Source of the DNA: Trichobilharzia regenti
Lineage: Eukaryota; Platyhelminthes; Trematoda; Strigeidida; Schistosomatidae
Direction: 5' to 3'
Length of the DNA: 64,000 nt
Assembly (NCBI GenBank): GCA_944472135.2
Contig: CALYDD020000358.1
Span: 1-64,000, forward strand
The notes beneath the pieces were generated by a model. That model was not told the DNA's origin, did not search any database, and saw nothing but the letters and a program-made list of their open reading frames with translations. The first letter of the stretch is position 1, and every line of letters begins with the position of its first letter. The position numbers and the translations under genes were made by a program. Below are positions 34,031 to 46,806 of the stretch, piece by piece.

Positions 34031-34920
34031 GGCTAAATAATATACTGCTTTGGGATACATTTATTAACACCTTAAAACCTGCTGATGTGATGAGCCAGAA
34101 TCCTAAATTTTATCACAATTCTTTCCTTAGGGAAAACTTACAAATGGAACTTTGATTTTGTTCATCAATATATATATATATATATTGTTTAAAATTCAAA
34201 CTCACCAACTTCCGTTTAAATGAAGTGGAACAAAAATTTCCACATGTTATTCACAGTATTTATAAGGTTTTAAAAAAGGAATTATATGTATATACATATA
34301 TATCATTATAGCTTGGTTTTATATATATGTATCAAAATTCATTCTTTTTATAACTAGCTTAGTGAAATAAAAAGACCAGTCAAATAATAGCACATAAAAT
34401 GTGATGGTAGTACCATGATGTCTGTAGGAATTTTGTCATTCGTAGCCACGGAATGTACCGGAATCTCCAATATTTCATGTAAACGTTATGCTCTTCATTC
34501 TGCCTCTCTTATCGCATAATTACATTACAGTTCATCTGAAAAGGAAGAATACTAAAAGCAGCCCAGTTCTATGCATTTAAAAACAAAGAAGCACACGATT
34601 TAAAAGAGGGTAACTGCTGACAAATGGAAACACTGAAGGACAAGACCTGAAATGGCAACATCCAAAATCATGAACGGTGATATCAACAGCAAACTGAGAA
34701 CAAAAAACAGAAAAGAAACCATCACCAGTCGATAGTCCCTCTGTCGCACGAATGAGGGCGGAAAACTCTGCACGGCATTCTGGGCCTTCCCATAGTCGGT
34801 GAATACAGGCAACATGGATAAGGACAAAAATATACTCAGTGTCAACTGGCTATCACAAGGAAGATATCTATGTGAAGGACGGTGGAGATTACCTAACTAG
34901 TCAATAGGTAAAACAGAGAA
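34031..34920. other. Spacer with TA microsatellites, no gene supported
   Basis: TA runs near 34170 and 34290-34330. The minus ORF 34600-34845 would encode a hydrophobic 81-residue peptide with a possible membrane stretch, but I see no family, promoter or splice support. Confidence 0.35.
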
Positions 34921-35290
34921 AAAGCTTGCTGTCATGATTCTGGATAAAATTTGTTCCTACCACATTAGGGCTTCGGTTGCTACTGAAATCATTATAGCCA
35001 CTCCCTCAATGTGTCCGAGGTTACATTTTGAGTAATCGAAATAGATTATTGACTCTCTCGTTGACAATGTTGTGAATCCACATTCATTCCATCTGCTTTC
35101 GCAGATTCCAAGTACTTCTGTGTTATAATTCCGCATTTCGTTGGCTACCTAGACAGCCTTCCCAGTCTCGTACATTGTGCGGACATTTCTCATACACATT
35201 CCAACGCTTGCTTCCATCGAGAGAAGACTGGTTTCCTGAAGGCTTTCACTAGACCGATTCACTTTGCCTCTCCAAATCGAGCGAAGAATA
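34920..35290 (-). pseudogene. Decayed RTE endonuclease fragment, unit A
   Basis: The minus strand is homologous to the start of the RTE ORF at 37515. The nucleotide blocks for GESLREASQ, VRTMYETGKA, ICESRWN, EGVAIMMS and ATKALM are all recognisable, interrupted by stops and frameshifts. It is an old 5' fragment in inverse orientation to the full-length element. Unit B copy about 58507-58877. Confidence 0.75.
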
Positions 35291-35370
35291 TAACATTTAC
35301 TTGAAGTTTTTAAATTTTAAATATATCTCCTATGTTGAAGATTATATAGCGGTTTGAAAGATTTAGTGGT

Positions 35371-35622
35371 ATGGGAATGCTAGCCACACGCCCAAACCTC
35401 GCTCTTAAACCTAGCTTAAAACCGGCTAGGAAACAAAAGAGCTACCCAACATGCCGCGGATTCGTGAATAAATTATTTCTGAAAAATATGGGATTATTAA
35501 ATATTTCAAAGATTCTTATTGAATCGAAGACTGGAAATTTCGTTACTGAAAGCGATATTAGACTGTGGGTGAAGTCTTGGATTATTAACGCGATAAAATT
35601 GTTACACACAGATTTCTCATAA
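35371..35622 (+). CDS. Hypothetical 83-codon ORF, function unknown
   Basis: Begins MGMLATRPNLALKP and ends HTDFS; basic with no motif that I recognise. It lies between two decayed retroelement fragments, and a further basic short frame follows at about 35660. It may belong to an unrecognised repeat rather than to a gene. Unit B copy 58958-59209 is unchanged in length. Confidence 0.15.
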   Translation: MGMLATRPNLALKPSLKPARKQKSYPTCRGFVNKLFLKNMGLLNISKILIESKTGNFVTESDIRLWVKSWIINAIKLLHTDFS

Positions 35623-35769
35623 TTAAAGTAACTCATGTGAGAAAATTATTCAGTTTTATTATGAGATTGAAACGTGTTAAACTGAAAAGTCGAGAAACGA
35701 GAAAAGATGAGAAAAAACGCCACCAAAGTGATGAAGAAAAAATTTTAGCAAAACAGATATGTTTAATTC

Positions 35770-35960
35770 GTGCGATGATCTAAAGATTAAGGAGTGGTTA
35801 TCCAGGATCTCCTCAGATATGTTTCTTCAACCATACCTCTGTCTGTTTCCTCACCTCCTAAAGCATCATTTTTTTCAAATATATTCCCATGACTATTCCG
35901 TGCATGATCAGATACATTACGCGATTCAGTTAAATTTCGTCTTGTAATTGATTTGTGAAA
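35770..35960 (+). repeat. Decayed Penelope-like 3' UTR fragment, unit A
   Basis: Aligns with 23500-23673: CTCACCTC, ATATATTCC-TATGAC, TCCGTGNATGATCAGA, ACATTAC-CGATTCAG and AAATT-CGTCTT are shared in order. It explains the plus ORF at 35759-35947. Unit B copy about 59357-59547. Confidence 0.6.
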
Positions 35961-37293
35961 ATGAATAAAGCGGACTGTTTCCCATCCGTAGGTTTCACAC
36001 TGAAAAGAATAGTGGAACTCTCACTACTGCAAACACTGTTTGCCTATAGATCAAGTACCATATCACAAAGTCTGTTCACTCAAAATTGAAGCATTTATTC
36101 TCACTGTGTTTTCAGTTTTGAGTAAATTGCTGTTATATTCACAGTGATTCCGTTCAACATCACAATCTTATACTGAGATGCTTCAAAATGTGCGAACATA
36201 TGCCACAAACTGTGATGAGTTTAGGGCTACAGAAATACACTCAACTAACTCAGAGTATTAGGCTGTAGAGTGGCGAATGCGGCAATGTCCCTTCTCCAAT
36301 ATGTATTAATATATGGCAATAAACACAACTTCAACAGTGTCTAATATTATATCAAATCTGTCATGGATATATGTGAGTGACACTTCTGATATATGAAATT
36401 AACATCCCACTATTTCTATTTATATGAGTACAAGATTTATGAAGTAAGATGTAGTATAGTCTAAAGGAATAATATTTGGTGAAAAATCAGTGATTTAGCA
36501 AAATTTGTTTTTTGAAGGCAGCCCCAGCCTTATTCCCCGCTCCTAATCATATCAGAGTTAGAATGCATTTAGTGATATACAATATAAGAGGCGAATATCC
36601 CGGGTGAAAACACGAGGCATACGCAGTCTAAATTGAAGCTTGAAAGTGATTTTAGTGAAAATATAAATCCTTTTCTGAGCATGTAAATTAGCAATGCATT
36701 TAAAATTTACTTGTTAACATTTTTTGATCACAATATTGACAGTGATATTGTCATTATCGAATTCATAATATGCACAAAGGTGCCTGAAAAATGGGTGTTG
36801 TTTGTTTACCGTGTTTTATTTTTGTGTTCATATCTCATCATATCACGTGTCAAAGAAGCCCACATTTTGTTTCTTGCTATTGAGAAAAGTTTTATTCGGG
36901 TAGTAGTGAAGAAATTGATAAAGAAGTGATGTGGCACACGTACAGTAGATGGAAGGGTTATTATTAGATTGAAAATGAAATTGTCAATCTCTCTTCCTAC
37001 TTATAAGATTTAGATGTTTACGGGATGAAGCAAATATCATTATTTATGGCGCAGTTAACAATCATATAGTCAAAAATAATGCATATTACTGAAACAACGA
37101 CGTAAGAGATCTGTGTATCGAGTTTTCGGTTTAGCCACTGTCCGCCTTTAAAAATGATGGATTGTTATTATTTCATATTGTCACGATATTCTTATCTTAG
37201 TACTAGTGAATTTCTGAAGTTAACCTTGTACTGGTGATATGTGGCCTATGATGAAGAAAAGTAATTAGTATTTCTATCATATTACAGTATAAA
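35961..37293. other. AT-rich spacer upstream of the RTE, no gene recognised
   Basis: The ORF at 36711-36929 is the longest and has no recognisable domain. Confidence 0.4.
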
Positions 37294-37514
37294 GTCTACC
37301 TAACCTCGCCAGATACTAGCTTGCTAGGCTACTAGCTTACTAGTTTTCTAGCCGGTCCCAAGCCCGGGTAAAGAGGGAGGGTTGGGGCTTGGCGCTAGCA
37401 ACTCCACCCCTGTAAAACAACCAAATCGCTACAGAAACTTCAACGAATAAATACATTAAAAATTCTAAAAACATAAGCAAATGCCTTATTTATCGCTGGA
37501 ATCGGGCAAGTGAA

Positions 37515-38825
37515 ATGACGCAGGCTGGTGAAAGCCTTCGGGAAGCCAGTCAGCCAATGTTTCTTCTTTCGATGAAAGCAAAAGTAAGGATGAGTGCCTG
37601 GAATGTTCGTACAATGTACGAAACTGGGAAGGCTGCCCAGATAGCTGCTGAAATGAGAAGGTACAGAATAGAATTGTTGGAAATCTGCGAAAGCAGATGG
37701 AACGGAACTGGAAGGTGCCAACTACGAACTGGAGGGACAATAATCTATTCCGGCCACTCAGAGGACAACCACGAGCACACCGAGGGAGTGGCCATCATGA
37801 TGTCACCAACAGCAACCAAAGCTCTCATGCAGTGGGAACCAATCTCCTCCAGGATAATGACAGCCAGGTTCAACTCAAAAGGAAGGAAAGTTACAGTCAT
37901 TCAATGCTATGCGCCTACAAACGTCTCAGAACAAGAGAAGAAGGAGGCGTTCTACAGACAACTACAAGCAATAATGGACAACGTCCCAAATGGCGATATC
38001 AAAATCCTGATGGGCGACATGAATGTGAAGCTGGGAGGAGACAACACAGGAAGAGAACTCACCATGGGTCGGGAGGCCCTCGGTGAAATGAACGACAATG
38101 GTGAACTCTTCTCAGACTTCTGCGCCTTCAATGATTTGGTGATTGGCGGTAGTGTGTTCAAACACAAGGATATACACAAGACGACATGGATTTCACCAGA
38201 TGGAAACACCAAGAATCAAATAGACTTCATCTCAATTTCAAGAAAGTGGAGACGGAGCCTACTGGACACAAGGTCAAGGAGAGGAGCAGATGTGGGTTCA
38301 GACCACTATCTAGTAGAAGGGACTTTCAAGGTGAAACTAAAAGCCTCGAGGATAGCTGGGGATAGGCCACAATGCAAGTTCAACACTCAGAAACTGAAGG
38401 ACACAACCACAAAAGACACTTTCACTGCAACTGTCAGAGCAAAGCAGGAAACACTACGCGACAGCACTGAAGAATCATGCGTGGAAGAACATTGGAAGTC
38501 TCTGAAGGCGATTTTCAACGAAACGTGTTCAACGGTTCTAGGAAGAAAGAAGAGACAAGACAAGGAATGGCTCTCAACGGACACTTGGAAATTAATAGAA
38601 GAGAGGAGAATGGTGAAAGAGAAAATGATTCAATGCAAGGACGGACAGGAGAAGGAGACGATGAGCTCAACTTACAAAGCATTGGACAAAGAAGTGAAGA
38701 AGAGTGCTAGGAAGGACAAAAGACGATTCTACGACAATCTAGCTACTGAAGCTGAAAAGGCAGCAGGCAAAAGGGACCTGAGGACACTATATCAGATAAC
38801 CAAATCTCTATCCGGGAAGATATAA
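37515..38825 (+). pseudogene. RTE AP-endonuclease domain and linker, truncated by a stop, unit A
   Basis: 436 codons from ATG. AP-endonuclease motifs in order: WNVRTM (29-34), CESRW (58-62, catalytic E), QCYAPTN (130-136), GDMN (167-170), QIDFI (235-239), GSDHYL (261-266, catalytic D and H). All catalytic residues are present. A stop replaces two codons after SGK at residue 435, where unit B reads on. Unit A also changes residues 27-28 (SA for GT), 56 (E for G) and 171 (V for A) relative to unit B, so it is the more decayed copy. Confidence 0.85.
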
Positions 38826-38893
38826 ACACAAGCGAAACCTATAAAAGACAGCCAAGGGAAGCCCATTACCAAGGAAGAAAAACAGATTAAACA

Positions 38894-40154
38894 ATGGGCG
38901 GATCACTTCAAAGGACTCTTGAACCGACCGTCACCCGTCCAGAAATACCAACAACACCACTCACACAACTGCAAGTTGACACCAATCCCCCAACGAGAGC
39001 TGAAGTCTTGAACGCAATCAAGCTTCTGAAAGCTGAAAAAGCAGCCGGACCAGATGGAATACCCCTGAAGCACTGAAAGCGGACCCAGAGACTACAGCAG
39101 ACATGCTGACTCCATTATTGCAAAAGGTCTGGAAGGAGGGAAAGGTGCCTACTGACTGGAGGAAAGGTTACCTCGTGAAACTACCAAAGAAGGGCGACTT
39201 CGGCCTTACTCTGCAAGAACTGGCGAGGAATCATGCTTCTATCGACGCCAAGTAAAATCCTGAGTCGCATCATCCTGGAGAGATTAAAGGACGCACTGGA
39301 GACAGAACTCCGACCAGAACAAGCTGGATTCAGGAAAGGCAAATCATGTTCTGACCAAATCGCAACTCTACGCATCATCATCGAACAAAGCATGGAATGG
39401 CAATCAAACCTCTACCTCAACTTTATAGACTTTGAGAAGGCCTTCGACAGCGTTGATCGTGAAGTAATTTGGAAATTACTCGAGTACTATGGCGTACCTC
39501 AAATATTCATCAACCTTATTCAACAGCTGTACGACAACGGCCCATGTCAAGTGATCCACAACGGAGAACTCAGCGAGGCGTTTGGAGTAAACACAGGAGT
39601 CAGACAAGGGTGCTAATTTTCACCAATGATATTCCTAATTTTGGTGGACTGGATTATGCGTCAGACAGTGGGAAAAGTGAAGACAGGAATATCCTGGACC
39701 GACGCAAAGAACCTAGAAGACCTGGATTTCGCGCGTGGATTATTTCTGTTTGATGTCACACACAATCGAAGACTTACAAGCGAAAACCGACAAACTGGTC
39801 GAAGAAGCAGCAGAGACAGGACTCCAGGTAAACATAGACAAGACGGAGGTTATGAAAATAACCAACCAACAACAGCAACAGCATCCAACGTCAATCACCA
39901 TCAACGGGAGGGATTTGAAAGAGGCTACTTCATTCCATCACTTATCTAGGAAGCATTGTCTCAACTACAGGAGGAGCGGACGAGGATGTCAAATCGAGCG
40001 AGATTCGTGGGGGGCGAGAAACACATTCATCAACCTGAAATCAATCTGGAAATCTTCGTCACTCAGCACCGCCAACAAAATTCGGATTTTCAATACAAAT
40101 GTAAAGTCAGTTCTTCTATACGGATCAGAAACTTGGCGGGTCGGTTACAAATAA
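38894..40154 (+). pseudogene. RTE reverse transcriptase remains, multiply frameshifted, unit A
   Basis: The domain continues in pieces across frames: AAGPDGIP (about 39040), LRPEQAGFRKGKS and FIDFEKAFDSVDR (motif A, about 39420), GVRQGC (motif B, about 39600) followed at once by a stop, then MSHTIEDLQAKTD, INGRDLKEA and VLLYGSETWR. Motif C, the FADD catalytic pair, is destroyed (the segment reads FARG). Further frameshifts lie near 39062 (unit A only) and 39205 (both units). No active enzyme is possible. Confidence 0.85.
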
Positions 40155-40564
40155 TATTTCCAACAGCCTGTTGCAGACCTTTACCAACAAATAACTGTCT
40201 TCGCTCTATACTGAAGATCAGATGGCCGGAAAGAATCACCAACAAGGAATTATGGGAATAAACAATGCAAGAACCAGTCGCCCAACAAATATGCAGGGGA
40301 AAGTGGAAATGGATTGGACACTCACTGAGGAGACCGCTGGGTGACATCGCGCGTCAAGCCCTCGAGTGGAACCCGAAAGTGAAGCGGCGTGTGGGACGTC
40401 CAAGGGTGACATAGAGGAGATCGTGTGGAGAGGAGTTGAAAGAATATGAACTAACATGGACGCAGGCGAAAAGTACAGCAGAAAACAGAAGCAGATGGAG
40501 ACGTGCAGTTGAAGCCCTATGTTCCACTAGGAACCCAAGGGAGCAATAATAATAATGTCTACCT

Positions 40565-41363
40565 GGGTCAATAATTTACAACATTGGTTACTTCCCTCTG
40601 TTTTACACAAAAACAGTTGAGGAGACTGGGACAATATCGAACGTGTAAAAATGGAGTACGTTAAGGTCAACTGTGTGATTTCTAATCCAGTCGTCCAAAA
40701 TAATACCTCACTGAAGAAATGTCCCGAGGTATTAGAAGGGGTGAGTAGCACTACAAAATTAACAGATACTTTCTGCCATTTTGGTAATATTCTTTTTGTT
40801 TCTTGGATACTTCTTGGGGTTGATTTTGGTTAAATAATTTTGCTAAACACCATTTGCTTTTTACTCGAGAACCCATCGGATTCGTATAGCTTTCCAACGG
40901 AATAATTCTGAAGGCAGCTAACCGCCAAAATCTACTCTTTACTATGAGGAAAATGAGACAAAGTAAGAAACTTGCATCTAATTTCACGCATTCTCCATGA
41001 TTTAGAATAATAATAGACTGAGTTAATTCTTCTTACGTTGGCTCACCAGTGGCTGGTGCCTATTCATTTATTTACATTGCCTAAACGAATTTGAGCTCTC
41101 TTTCCTTTTAAACTCAACTTGAAATAACACCTGTTCATGAAGACCACGCCTGCTCCGCCTACAATCACAAAAAATCAGGGTTGTAACTGAAACCACCGGA
41201 ACTATTGAAGGAAGAGTATTATACACTGGCTCAACAATTCGTGCAGATTAGTATTGACGGATTACACAGACATACTATTTGGAAATTGTGTGGAGACTAC
41301 GTTCTGCTACCTTCACGAATTTCTTCGATCCCCTACATGTTATCTACAGAAAGAAGTGCATTT
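40565..41363. other. Right end of unit A, no gene recognised
   Basis: About 800 bp between the RTE target-site duplication and the start of unit B. Short ORFs only. In the ancestral locus it lay to the right of the duplicated segment. Confidence 0.45.
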
Positions 41364-41715
41364 GCAAGAGAACAATTGTAGAATGCCTAAAACTTTGTTT
41401 AGAACCCACTTACTCTCGCTTAAAGACAAAATATACTCTCAATATCTTTGTCTGTGGCAGGTCTTCGTATGAAAAGTGTAGAAGGAAACGTACTGACAAG
41501 ACTTATGTCATCCTAGAATATATATGCATATGTATTATGTATAACATTATATATAATATTATATATATATATATTATATATGTTTTAATACATTCATAAG
41601 TTTATAGTACAAATATGTGAATGACACATTTTTTATTTATTAAGAAAGCTGAAAACGGAAACTTTCTACAACACATGAACTCATTCTCAAAATATATATA
41701 GGTTACTAATGAAGT

Positions 41716-41949
41716 TGTGCGTCAGTGGCACAGCGGTTAGTATACTCGCCAACCATGCGATGGTCCGTGGTTCGATCACCGGCCGACGCACTCCTTTACC
41801 TCACTTAGCCAGTAGTAACACTGGTAAAGAGGGAAGGTTGGACATAAGACTAGCAACCCGATCCTGTAAAAATAAAAACTGCTACAGAAACTTCACGCAT
41901 CCAGCTTTGAGCCATGTTCCACTGGGAACGTAAGGGAAATAAATAAATA
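41716..41949 (+). mobile_element. tRNA-headed SINE with RTE-derived body, unit B
   Basis: Copy of 18118-18351 with the same target-site duplication (41705-41715 and 41950-41960). A T to C change inside the closing acceptor strand and A to G in the body are the visible differences. It was inserted before the duplication. Confidence 0.85.
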
Positions 41950-42564
41950 ACTAATGAAGTCAAACTGAGCGAGAGAACACTTAACTCTCTGGACTGTCTT
42001 GTTAAAGCAAACTCACGACAAACTAAAGTTCACATTTTTGGGAGACGGGTACTTTCAAACAAATATTTTTATTTCCAATTGGATTATTCAATAAGAGAGC
42101 TTTGCTAGATGTAACAGTAATGTTTCCTAAAATGACACGAGCCATCTGTGTTCATAAGATAGTGTTCAGAATATGAGGCTTGCAATATAGGGAAAACCAG
42201 TACACAAGTGAATGTTACAGTGAATGCACACGTACTGTGCACGAAACGCCCTCATAAAAATGCAGTAGAACTAAAATCTCGAAATGAAATCAGCCATAAC
42301 AACCCATGCTATAGACAATGGACTTCAAGTTGATTTTGAAAACATCGAAATTCTAGGAAGAAGCTTTCATTCACATAGTCTCTGAAGCTTTGCATATTTT
42401 AACCACATCGAATGAAACAAATTAGGAGAGAAGGGATAGACTTTTCATCCGTATGGCAACACAAAACAGCAGAGACAAAATGCAAAAGCGTTCAAACGTT
42501 GATTCGCAGGAATTTGGCCGGTTACAGGATTTGCATCATGGGCTAACATATGTTAAAGATACGT

Positions 42565-42699
42565 TGGAAAACCAGTGGCCAACGAAAAGCTCTTTCGTCG
42601 TAGTTTGGACCACTTCAGTAGTACGCACTGAAAAAGGTTCTAATGTTAGAATTTCCTTTTACAAGACGAGTCACTCGTACACTATCCAGTGGACAGTGA
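42565..42699 (-). repeat. Fossil tRNA-plus-hammerhead retroposon, unit B
   Basis: Copy of 18978-19112; it explains the 95-codon plus ORF at 42453-42740. Confidence 0.6.
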
Positions 42700-43981
42700 G
42701 CTCTGTCTCCAACCAATCCACAGTATACCGCATTTGTTAGTTAATGCCATCGGCTGCTAAGTGTCATGACACACGTTCTCTTGTACTACACTAGTCAAGA
42801 CTTCCCATATGTGGCGGTCTGACATTAGGCATAACAAATACATGACGAATGTTCACAGTTTTTTGTTAGTACATATGTCTATCAACACGTGAGCTTAAAT
42901 GTATGTAATGTTTTGACTATATATTTTGATGGTAAATAAACTTCGAATGATTTTGCTTTAGCAGCTATGGCCTACACAGTGAAACGTTCCGAGAAGCTTT
43001 GTTTTGACTTTTCTTAGACACACTGAGACTATTTCAAATAATTTGTATTGATTCACTCTGACTCAGTGCTCAAATCATTCCAGGGAATTCTTAACATTCA
43101 CGGTATGGACACATATTTAGTCTTCGATTTCATTTCTTCATTTTAGTGCAGAAACTAAACTTTAAGTTCAGTCGGAAGTAGACATGCTAATATGGTGCAC
43201 AAACTAAAGTAATAACGAAATGAATACAAAGAAAAATAGATGGCTTCATCTAAAACAGCGCTGAAACCAAACCATTCAATAGATATCTCTTCAGTGAATG
43301 TTAAACTTTAAAGGTAAAATAATTTATTTTCATAATATGTGAACGATGAACATTTTCATAGGAGAATCAAACACAAATGAGAAAGGACAGCAGCTGTACT
43401 TACAAATATAGTCTAGAAAGGTGTTGAAAAATAAGGAAATCAAATTCATAGATAAACTTCTGTAAAGTAGACCCTGAGGAAGGATGATAAATTGTATTTC
43501 ACTTAAATGAAATTAATTTATTCCACCGAAAATGAAATACTTCAGATAACTGTATGATAACTTGAAAATTTAGAGACGTAAGAACCTCAATCTCAAAATC
43601 AACTTCATTGAGAATTTCTCGGTCCGCAATTAGATACCTTTATTTTATTACCACTAAAATATTCTCGAGACTATGGTGCACCATGCAAAACAATCTCGGA
43701 TCAAATGTGAATAAGGAATGATATTTTGATGAAATTTATCAGTCAAGAGGCAAAATATCCGCGAAACTAAGGCATTCAACAGTTGTTGCTAAATCAGCGT
43801 AAGTGCATAAGGCTAAGATAACGAAAAATCATTAACTGTCAGTTGTGTTTATCTTGAGTGAATTTCGAATAACCAGGCAAAATATAACGATCTTCATTTC
43901 TTTTGTAAAAAGCAAATTCTACTTTGATCTAGCTGCTTATTGTTCATTAGAAGATTGAAGGAATACGACCAGAAGTGGTAT

Positions 43982-44187
43982 TGTGAATTAAAATGGCGTT
44001 GTGATACAATTGGTGGATGGTGACTAGCAATGGAATCCAGGATGCACATTTCGTCCTATTTGGGACTCGTCAGCTGGATGTACCTGCATTTCTCAGTGAG
44101 TAATGATGTTCCCACCGAGGCTCGAACCCAGTACCCACAGTTTCGAACGCCAAAGCGTTATCCACTAGACCACTTGGGACACGAGAG
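43982..44187 (-). mobile_element. Sm-alpha-like retroposon, unit B
   Basis: Copy of 20395-20600 with tRNA-like head and hammerhead both unchanged. Confidence 0.8.
44035..44079 (-). ncRNA. Hammerhead ribozyme, consensus core, unit B
   Basis: Identical to 20448-20492: core CTGACGA, GAAA, 6-bp stem I, 4-bp stem II and a 2-3 bp stem III. Confidence 0.85.
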
Positions 44188-45940
44188 CCACCTCTTGTGC
44201 AACGGGTCATATAATTTATTGAATTGGATTTTTTGATTTTCCCGTCGATTGATTGGACCGAAGTGCTCGGTCTCAATGACGTTGTTTCACAAACTTTGAA
44301 GCTGCACATTTTAACCTGTAACCGTCTGAACCCGTAAAATGTTTGAAACCGCTTGGGGGCGTATACAACACAGGATGTGATTGTAACTCAGATGCAGTGA
44401 GCACGTAAGGAATTGGGAAGAACGGAACAACAAAACAGGTGGGACTTAAATCTTCTTTGTTACTTGTACGGCTTTCTTTATCTATTGAATGACTACTGCC
44501 CTTCCGTGTGTTTCAATAGGTTTTTCCTGCTTCACTTGCCCCTGCCGTACTTTTGAAAATAAAGGTTGATAAACAGCGATAATCTTCTGCAATAAAAAGA
44601 GTCGTCGGTCGATTATCTGAATAATTATTTTCATTGAAATTTTCGCTCTGTAACTGTATTTTTTGTTACTGTAAACATTTGTGCTGTCAGTGTCTTGTTA
44701 TGATGGTTTTTGTGTCAGTTAAACAAAAAATAATCACCAAGTCACCGGCTTTTCTTCTGATATATTCGGGTTGATTAAAGTTCATAGTATTCTGAGTTGC
44801 GTCTTTTGATCTTCTTGTGGTGGCATAAGCTTGAGGATTGATGGGTTGGCAGTTATTGAAAATGGCGCATTTACATAAATATTTAAAATATATGAACAAG
44901 ACGCGTTCGGATTTACAACATACGAACAAAGGTTTCTGTGAGAATCGCATGCAAATGAAAAAGGAAAACAGTTGTGCTTACAGTCCATGCCTTTAAAGAA
45001 CAAATATGTAAAATGATTAGATACATAAACTTTTATAAAGTGAATTATTAGGAAGAATTATAAAATTATTTCACTCAAATGAGCCTAATTAATTCCACCG
45101 AAAATGTAAATTCTCCAAATAATTGTAAATTAACATGGAAGTCTAGAAAGGTAGGGACTTCCAGATAGCTTAAAGTATTGACGACGTCATAATCACAATC
45201 AGCAGTTTAAACGTCAATTATCGGATTTGTATTGAAAATTTGCAATGCAACTCTTGCTGCCCTCACCGTTCTTCTTAACTGTCAAAATTCAAATATATTC
45301 CAAAGAACCGTGCGTGAAATAATTACGTTTGTTTTATAAAATATAAGCAACAATGATGACAAAATATGTTATCCTGATGCAATCCTCCAGTGAGGATGTA
45401 AGTGAAAGACACTGGGTGAAAATTTCTCCTGCTTCCTTCGTCCATGATAACTTGCGTTCTTCGTAGTATAGTGCAACAATATTTCTATTCAAGACTTTTC
45501 CTTAAGTTGCCTTAAACAAATTATTAGCCATGCAGAAATATGTATCCGGTCACAAAAATGTGACTTGATGTTCAACGGTTTCTTCCCACTAGCGAAGTGT
45601 TTTAGTCTCTAATGACAGAATGATGCGTGTATTTTCAGTAGGTCCATTATTTGCCCCTCACGACTCCATTGTTTTATTTTGGTTCCAATAATTTACGAAT
45701 CTGTCCAACTTTTGATGTAATGAAGTGCACCCCATATTCCTATTTTCGTTGGATAAGGACTATGTTTGAAGGCAAACACCAGACATGATTTGGCGGGAAT
45801 GATTATGTGATAACGCAATAATTTTAAGAAATTCAATTCAAAACAATGTATTGATTCTGTCAGGATAATGACTGCTTGACGAAATTTGGTGCTCTGTGAC
45901 ATACATTTCACAGCGCTTACAAACATTTAAATTATTTAAA

Positions 45941-46601
45941 TAAAGCAATAAGAAGACGTAATTTGTCTGAATCGTGTAATGTATTTGCGCAACACATTTC
46001 GAACAATCTGATCACACACGGACTTGTCATAGGAATATATATGAAATTAATAAAGAGGTAAGAGGTGAGAAAAATAGACTTAGGTCAAGTTAAAAGGACA
46101 TATTCAAGGTCAAAATAACAATGAAGACCACTAAACCAAATAGCAGAGGTAATAGTACATCTGCTATGGTATCAAAACAAAATTTACCAAGGAAGATTTA
46201 ATGTGATAACGAATTGTTTTTGGACGCATAAAGGTGGCTTGAACTTTCTAATTGCTAGGGCTTCTACAAACTTTAGGATACGCCCCAAACACGTTTTATA
46301 GATAGGTTTAAAAGATCTGTTAACATCAATTTCATGACCAGTCTCTATAATATGTTTCGCAATGGAAGAGCTAGGTCTCATGTTCTCACCGTTAATAGGT
46401 TCTGATGATTCCATTTGTTTCTAGAGCCATTTTTGAATCTGCTCTGAAGCCCTTACTTGCAGAGATCGATGAGTCCTCCCTATGTATGTGTGTTCACACG
46501 TACATTCAAATTGGTAAATACAGTGGGATGTGACGTCATTTTTCGCATGTTCGAAGGGCTTAGATAGATATAACGGCTTTACATTCTCTAATATTATGAT
46601 A
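45941..46601 (-). mobile_element. Penelope-like 3' fragment, unit B, frame better preserved
   Basis: Copy of 22354-23013. It has one extra base near 46493 that keeps the GIY-YIG frame open through the C-x-C-x-x-x-YIGRT block, so unit A carries the deletion. The only remaining break in the visible part is the in-frame TAG at 46421-46423. The differing TCACACACGG near 46015 is unit B specific. Confidence 0.8.
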
Positions 46602-46806
46602 TTTTTTATTTTTATTTTTTTATTTTTGATTACAGCTTGACCCCCACACCTTACTTTTGGTAGAAGTATGGAGTTTTCAGCGTGGATATCGGTAGCCCAA
46701 ATCTCGCAGGCCGACCATAGATATCAAGTGTGCGTCGGTGAGGGCTCGAACCCCGGACCATGTGCATGGTCAGCGAGAGTCCTAACCACTGTGCCACCGA
46801 CGCACA
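46602..46806 (-). mobile_element. tRNA-headed SINE between the Penelope arms, unit B
   Basis: Copy of 23014-23218, no visible change. Confidence 0.7.

Larger units (their letters stand above)
37302..40556 (+). mobile_element. Full-length RTE-type non-LTR retrotransposon, dead, unit A
   Basis: A 3255-bp element with target-site duplication GTCTACCT at 37294-37301 and 40557-40564. It has a 213-bp 5' UTR, an endonuclease-plus-reverse-transcriptase coding region broken by stops and frameshifts, and a 3' end in AAT repeats, as is usual for RTE elements. It resembles the S. mansoni SR/Perere RTE-like families; exact family membership is inference. Several lesions are shared with unit B, so the element was already dead when the 23.6-kb unit duplicated. 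Confidence 0.88.
17764..41363. repeat. Tandem segmental duplication, unit A (23.6 kb)
   Basis: The sequence from GCAAGAGAACAATTG at 17764 is repeated from 41364. The offset is 23600 at the left edge, 23598 at the first SINE, 23587-23589 in the middle and 23586 at the RTE, so only small indels separate the units. The sequences immediately left of 17764 and 41364 are unrelated, which fixes the boundary. Identity is about 99% by eye, with a few clustered differences. Confidence 0.95.

Noticed and set aside
35759..35947. 62-codon plus ORF, also at 59346-59534
   Set aside because: It overlaps a decayed Penelope-like 3' UTR.
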